A stretch of 9,077 bases of DNA from CAZDXB01 sp964509335 (GTDB lineage Bacteria; Bacteroidota; Ignavibacteria; Kapaibacteriales; UBA2268): assembly GCA_964509335.1 (NCBI GenBank), contig CAZDXB010000056.1, forward strand, positions 1 to 9,077, given 5' to 3'. Of this stretch, positions 5,476-9,077 are shown one piece after another. Numbering within the stretch: the stretch's first letter is position 1; every line of letters starts with the position of its first letter. The notes beneath the pieces were generated by a model, which was not told where the DNA came from, ran no database searches, and worked only from the letters and a program-made list of their open reading frames with translations. Position numbers and translations under genes: made by a program.

Positions 5476-7818
5476 CTATTTATTATTTATCAAAGATTCT
5501 TCTTTCTTTTTCTTAGTTAATAGTTCCGTAAGTCTTGCGGCTACGGGCAAAATCATAATATTCTCAATCTTCTCGTCATCGAAGATATTTTTAATCAAAA
5601 TATCCTCGTAAATCTTTACCAACTTGTTTTTTGTATCCTCGTTGGCGTCCTTCATATTTCTTAAGTAATACCTGAACCGCCAAATTTTCTCTATATGAAG
5701 AAATCCGGCGGTCGATTTTTCCATCAAATTTTTAAATCCTTTAGCGCTTTTGTATATTTTCTGTAAAATAGACCTTGGCTCTCTTTTCTTTTCGTCTTCG
5801 TTTTCAATCAAATCATAAAGTATATCTTTAATTTGAATTATTTTGTAGAATTCCTTCCAAGTAAAGATTTCGCCGAAGATGGAAATTTTGTTTTTCTTAT
5901 CGTCTTTATGTTTTGCTTTGTCCAAGGCTTCTTCGGAGATATTAGCGGCTTGAAGAAAGGGGAATTTATTGTCGATTATAGTTATGGAGGCGGATAAAGT
6001 TATATCTTGATTGCGGCAAACGTAACTTTGAAATTCCTCTCTAATCTCCAAAGCTAAATCGACGACTTTATCGTAAGCGCCGATTAGCAGAGTGTCGTCC
6101 CCGCCCGAATAGAGAACGTATATAGCTCTTTTGCCGTTCTCGTCGAGATATTTTTCGCCGTCGATTATTTTGTTGATATGTCCCTCGAAAAACGTCTTCA
6201 AATTTCTACTCAAAGTCGCGACGCGTGATATAGTTCTTTCCTTAGGGTCTAGTCCTCTAGAGAAAAGCAAACCGAGATTATCTACGTCGATTTTTAATAC
6301 AGCTAATTTTGGCGAACCAATGGCTAGTTCCGATATTTCTGTAAAATCTCGCGTTTCTATTTTGTTAACGGCTAACTTAAAACCGTCGCAATCTCGGAAA
6401 TCGGTATCGTTTAATCTATAATTTTCAGATTCGTAATTTTTATTGAACCCAATATTATATCCAAAGCTACTGAACACCTCAAACGGACTATTGTATTTAT
6501 CGTAGATTTTTTTATCTGTCGTATTTTGAAACGAAATATAGTCGGCTTTGGTTATCTTCTCGGAGAATTTCCTAAAGCTCTGGTAGAAAGGATTATCCAC
6601 TTTTCTTTCAAAATCGCTTTCGCGAGCTTCAAAAACGTTCTCAAAATCTATCTCCGTAAATTTTCTCGCTTTACGTTTTGCCGTTTCCGACGAAACTAAT
6701 CTCCATTTTTTGCCGAAATCCCTAAAATCTTCTAAGCAAACAGGAATCCAGCCAAGAGATATATAAAGGTTTCCTTTATGAGCGTTCAGCAGGACTTGAG
6801 TTATATGCTTTTGACATTCCTTTAGTTTTTCTTCTTTCGTAGAGGACGTTATAATATAAAAATTGCCTCCGCCGTTATATAGAACGTTTACTTGGTTTAA
6901 GTTAAGTTCGTCGATTAAATACTTACAAATAACGTCAGATAAAACTTGAAGATAAAAAGACCTTCCTTTTAGATACTTAGCGGCGTTTTCTTTAGTTACG
7001 TTGAAGATAAAACTTTGTATGCCTGAAAAATCGCCTTGAACTAGCAAGAATTTCTCAGCTTCGTTATCGCCAAGCGAATTTACTTTGAAGTCTTGAATGT
7101 CGTCGTGATAATCGTATAAACTTGAGGCTATAGCGGCTACGGCTCTTGAATGGTCGTAAAGAGATATATCCTGTTTTTCGTCCTTTCTCGCCGACGCCGG
7201 AACGCACCAAAGATACTTTTCAATCAAATGAAGCAAAATATTAGCCCATCGTTTGGCGTCTTTCCGCTCTTTGAAATTAGCGAGTTCTCCGACAAATTTC
7301 TCAAAGTGCGCTTCATACTCCTTTTGAAAACCTTTGTTAATTCTCTCGTTGTCTTTCTTTATCGGAAAAATATCTTTGGACAAATTGAGTGGGTTAATTT
7401 CATAAATATTCTTAGCCCTATCTTGCCAATTTTTGTTGTTATTTAAGCTAATGTAATCGAATATACTTTCCAGCAAAAGTTTATACTTCGTTTTGCCGCT
7501 AATATATTCAACTCCTGCCTCTTGACTTCGTTCGGAAGAAGCGAAATTATCCGCTTTCTTTAAAAGAATTTGATAAAATGAATTGGAGGGGTTATGATGA
7601 TAGGAAGCCATACCTTTGACGTTATCGGTCGGCTCGTCGCTCAAACTTTCGTTCAAATTGACCGGCATTAAACCTCCAAAATCTTCAAAGAACTTGCTAG
7701 TCCAAGCGGCGTGTTCGTATCTGAAATTTTGATAATTTAATTTCTCGTTCCGGCTTCTTTCGTAGAATTTGCCTATATCGTGTAGCAAAGCGGCTAGTAA
7801 TAAATAATTCTTTTCCAT
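5476..7818 (-). CDS. cas10: Cas10/Csm1, type III-A signature protein with HD nuclease and palm cyclase
   Basis: Large subunit of the Csm complex, 780 residues. The N-terminal HD domain is intact: LLHDIGKF with H13-D14, H36 in YEHAAW, and H74-H75 in SYHHNPS; this domain cuts single-stranded DNA in studied systems. GDFSGIQSFIF and LKGRSFYLQ mark the first palm region. The second palm starts at VLKIDVDNLG and holds SGGDDTLL with GGDD at 572-575, the metal site that makes cyclic oligoadenylates from ATP. This fits the CARF effector downstream. No CxxC pair occurs anywhere, although many Csm1 proteins have a zinc ribbon between the palms. The ATG is preceded only by a weak purine run. Length is normal. 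Confidence 0.96.
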   Translation of the reverse strand: MEKNYLLLAALLHDIGKFYERSRNEKLNYQNFRYEHAAWTSKFFEDFGGLMPVNLNESLSDEPTDNVKGMASYHHNPSNSFYQILLKKADNFASSERSQEAGVEYISGKTKYKLLLESIFDYISLNNNKNWQDRAKNIYEINPLNLSKDIFPIKKDNERINKGFQKEYEAHFEKFVGELANFKERKDAKRWANILLHLIEKYLWCVPASARKDEKQDISLYDHSRAVAAIASSLYDYHDDIQDFKVNSLGDNEAEKFLLVQGDFSGIQSFIFNVTKENAAKYLKGRSFYLQVLSDVICKYLIDELNLNQVNVLYNGGGNFYIITSSTKEEKLKECQKHITQVLLNAHKGNLYISLGWIPVCLEDFRDFGKKWRLVSSETAKRKARKFTEIDFENVFEARESDFERKVDNPFYQSFRKFSEKITKADYISFQNTTDKKIYDKYNSPFEVFSSFGYNIGFNKNYESENYRLNDTDFRDCDGFKLAVNKIETRDFTEISELAIGSPKLAVLKIDVDNLGLLFSRGLDPKERTISRVATLSRNLKTFFEGHINKIIDGEKYLDENGKRAIYVLYSGGDDTLLIGAYDKVVDLALEIREEFQSYVCRNQDITLSASITIIDNKFPFLQAANISEEALDKAKHKDDKKNKISIFGEIFTWKEFYKIIQIKDILYDLIENEDEKKREPRSILQKIYKSAKGFKNLMEKSTAGFLHIEKIWRFRYYLRNMKDANEDTKNKLVKIYEDILIKNIFDDEKIENIMILPVAARLTELLTKKKKEESLINNK

Positions 7819-7927
7819 TTAGCTCTATCTTATTTTATTTGCCAACAATTTAAGTTAATAAATTTTTCTAACTATTCAAAATTTTATGTATTTATAATAT
7901 AAAGTTTAAACTGTCATACTCTGTCGC
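7819..7927. other. AT-rich gap between cas6 and cas10
   Basis: 109 bp separate the cas6 stop from the cas10 ATG, the only sizeable gap inside the locus. It holds a perfect AT palindrome TTTATA-A-TATAAA at 7891-7903, followed directly by GTTTAAAC (7904-7911), and a weak hairpin with arms AGTTA/TAACT (7853-7857, 7869-7873). On the minus strand a possible promoter reads TTGAAT-N16-TAACTT, which is weak. The gap could hold a second promoter or a processing site. Nothing in it is coding. Confidence 0.4.
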
Positions 7928-8725
7928 CTAATTTGCCTTCTCCAACATTCCAAATCCTTGACTCGTTCGCTCGCCAATTCCGCAGTTATAGGCGGTTTGT
8001 AGCATTTCGGAACTTCCTTCTAAAGTTAAAGGACATAAGAACCCCTTAATTTTAATCTCGTCTGAAAGACCTTCTTTTAAGGTAATCAATTTGCTCAATC
8101 TTCGAGAACCTCCCGATTTATTGATATACTTACTATCAAAGATAACCTTTAGTTTGCCGCCGTATTCTTTCTTATGAACCAGAGCGTATTTCTTCTTCAA
8201 ATTTTTGGCGATAGCTTCTTCTATCCCGTCGTCGCCTAATCTATAATAGTATATCTTGCGTTCGCCGTCAATATCCTTAACAGTTGAAACGGTAGTTGGA
8301 GAAAGCATTCTAAAGTTAGCTTCGCTTTTGAATCTCGGCTCTTCCAAAACTTGGACGCCGGAAATTATAAAGGTCGAACCTAAATTTTGATTTCCGACAT
8401 AAATCGAGCGCATATTTAACAAGCCGTTTACGAACGATTCCACCAGCTCCTTTTCTATTGGCGATGAAAAGTATAGAGTAACGTTGCCTTTTCCCTTTAA
8501 AGCGTTATTATGCAAAGAAGCGTTTTTGACGAACAATTTCGAGAAAGTAAATAGTTTCATAGGCTTGCCGTCTTTCGTAACATAACCTTGATTGTGAAGC
8601 CAATCCGAAAACTCCGGCGAACCGCGCGAAAAGACTTTGTATATAGCCGAACTTAGAGGGTAATTATAGTTTATCGGTATAAGAAACCGATTGTTTTCAG
8701 AATACAATATTATCTTAAGTCTCAT
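7928..8725 (-). CDS. cas6: CRISPR repeat endoribonuclease Cas6
   Basis: Cas6 cuts the pre-crRNA within each repeat and supplies crRNAs to the Csm complex. The 265-residue product has the C-terminal glycine-rich loop GIGERTSQGFGM (249-260), the hallmark of Cas6. In the N-terminal half, Y29, H44 (in DWLHNQGY) and K51 or K54 line up with the Tyr-His-Lys active site described for Pyrococcus Cas6, so it looks catalytically competent; that alignment is by eye. It is the first gene of the locus. Upstream lies a promoter candidate and a roughly 90-nt leader; GAGG is about 12 nt before the ATG, so its ribosome site is weak. The gene could be transcribed alone or continue into cas10. Confidence 0.93.
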   Translation of the reverse strand: MRLKIILYSENNRFLIPINYNYPLSSAIYKVFSRGSPEFSDWLHNQGYVTKDGKPMKLFTFSKLFVKNASLHNNALKGKGNVTLYFSSPIEKELVESFVNGLLNMRSIYVGNQNLGSTFIISGVQVLEEPRFKSEANFRMLSPTTVSTVKDIDGERKIYYYRLGDDGIEEAIAKNLKKKYALVHKKEYGGKLKVIFDSKYINKSGGSRRLSKLITLKEGLSDEIKIKGFLCPLTLEGSSEMLQTAYNCGIGERTSQGFGMLEKAN

Positions 8726-8824
8726 ATCTTATCAGCGCCTCAAAAGTAAGAGCCATTCTGTATTTAAACTACAAACCATCGTCTGACTCAATGTTTTCTA
8801 CAATTTACAAATCTTTCAAAACTA

Positions 8825-8852
8825 ATAATACTTAACTTTACTTAATTTTCAA
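8825..8852 (-). promoter_or_regulatory. Candidate promoter for cas6
   Basis: On the minus strand TTGAAA (8847-8852) and TATTAT (8825-8830) are 16 nt apart, each one base off the sigma70 consensus. The predicted start near 8818 gives a 5' leader of about 90 nt before cas6. The -35 hexamer is identical to that of the CRISPR leader promoter. The 10-mer TTTCAAAACT (plus strand) occurs twice here, at 8814-8823 and 8847-8856, with an ACTTAA pair between the copies, so an operator is possible but unproven. Confidence 0.5.
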
Positions 8853-8856
8853 AACT

Positions 8857-9077
8857 TAGCAAAAGAAAGAACTTCAAGCTGTCGAAATTTAAAAATGAGC
8901 CATACAAAACTATTAGCAGACCATTTAGACGCCTTACAATCGATTTATGAAGGTCGAATTTTTCGGCTCCTTCTATAGAACGCTTAGAACGATTTCTTTT
9001 TATGTTATTTGAAACGGAGCTGATGGAGTGTACCCAAATTATGGACAACCCAGTTAAGATGGATTTTGATTTTCAAA
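8857..9077. other. Right flank with no convincing gene
   Basis: Several short frames are open on both strands, but none has both a good start and recognisable family features. On the minus strand a TTG-started 68-codon frame covers 8842-9048. On the plus strand a 27-codon ATG frame lies at 8895-8978. Another plus-strand frame is open from about 8956 to the window end and could be the 5' part of a gene entering from the right (for example from ATG 9010, 9022 or 9041); it resembles no family I know. The stretch could be intergenic DNA or a decayed gene. Confidence 0.4.
9025..9051. mobile_element. Possible insertion-sequence end (tentative)
   Basis: The 27 bases start GGAGTGTACCCAAATT and end GGACAACCC. 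This style of sequence recalls terminal inverted repeats of IS256-type elements when read rightward; read leftward, GGGTTGTCCATAATTTGGG also resembles ends of some other DDE elements. No second copy and no transposase lie in the window, so this is resemblance only. Confidence 0.2.

Noticed and set aside
7891..7911. Palindromes after cas6 as an intrinsic terminator
   Set aside because: The arms are almost pure A/T with a one-base centre, unlikely to form a stable RNA hairpin.
8895..8978. 27-codon plus-strand ATG frame as a small gene
   Set aside because: Very short, no ribosome site upstream and no recognisable features.
8842..9048. 68-codon minus-strand frame as a gene
   Set aside because: TTG start, no ribosome site, no recognisable motif, and competing open frames on the other strand; treated as non-coding flank.

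Overview
The window carries a nearly complete type III-A (Csm) CRISPR-Cas locus, with every protein gene on the minus strand, plus the leader-proximal end of a CRISPR array. In transcription order (right to left) the genes are cas6, cas10/csm1, csm2, csm3, csm5, csm4 and a CARF-HEPN csm6-like gene. After 273 bp of non-coding DNA comes the array, which runs off the left edge. No cas1, cas2 or other adaptation gene is present.

The host is a low-GC bacterium with many CpG-containing codons (GCG, TCG, GAC-G). Several genes have recognisable Shine-Dalgarno sites (GGAGG before csm3, AGGTGA before csm2, AAAGGA before csm6). TGA, TAA and TAG all act as stops, so the code is standard. The sequence does not fix the phylum: the leader promoter fits both a sigma70-type reading (TTGAAA-N17-TATCTT) and the Bacteroidota -7 pattern TAnnTTTG, but the Shine-Dalgarno use argues against a typical Bacteroidota. 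The 10-base N run at 804-813 shows this is a draft or scaffolded assembly.

Layout: 1-402 CRISPR array (six full 36-nt repeats and a partial one, spacers 28-30 nt); 403-516 leader and leftward promoter; 517-675 non-coding; 676-2052 csm6-like; 2049-3125 csm4; 3128-4279 csm5; 4276-4998 csm3; 4991-5467 csm2; 5476-7818 cas10; 7819-7927 AT-rich gap; 7928-8725 cas6; 8726-9077 cas6 promoter region and a flank with no convincing gene, possibly ending at an insertion-sequence terminus.

How the parts should work together, from family knowledge: Cas6 cuts the array transcript into crRNAs. Cas10, Csm2, Csm3, Csm4 and Csm5 assemble on the crRNA. Target RNA is cut by Csm3, whose catalytic Asp is present. 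Target binding also switches on the Cas10 HD nuclease and the GGDD palm cyclase. The resulting cyclic oligoadenylate binds the CARF domain of the Csm6-like protein and activates its HEPN RNase. All the active-site motifs looked for are present, so the locus looks functional. The main oddities are the csm5-csm4 gene order, a Cas10 with no zinc-ribbon cysteine pairs, an array geometry more usual for class 2 systems, and an assembly gap directly after the HEPN motif.
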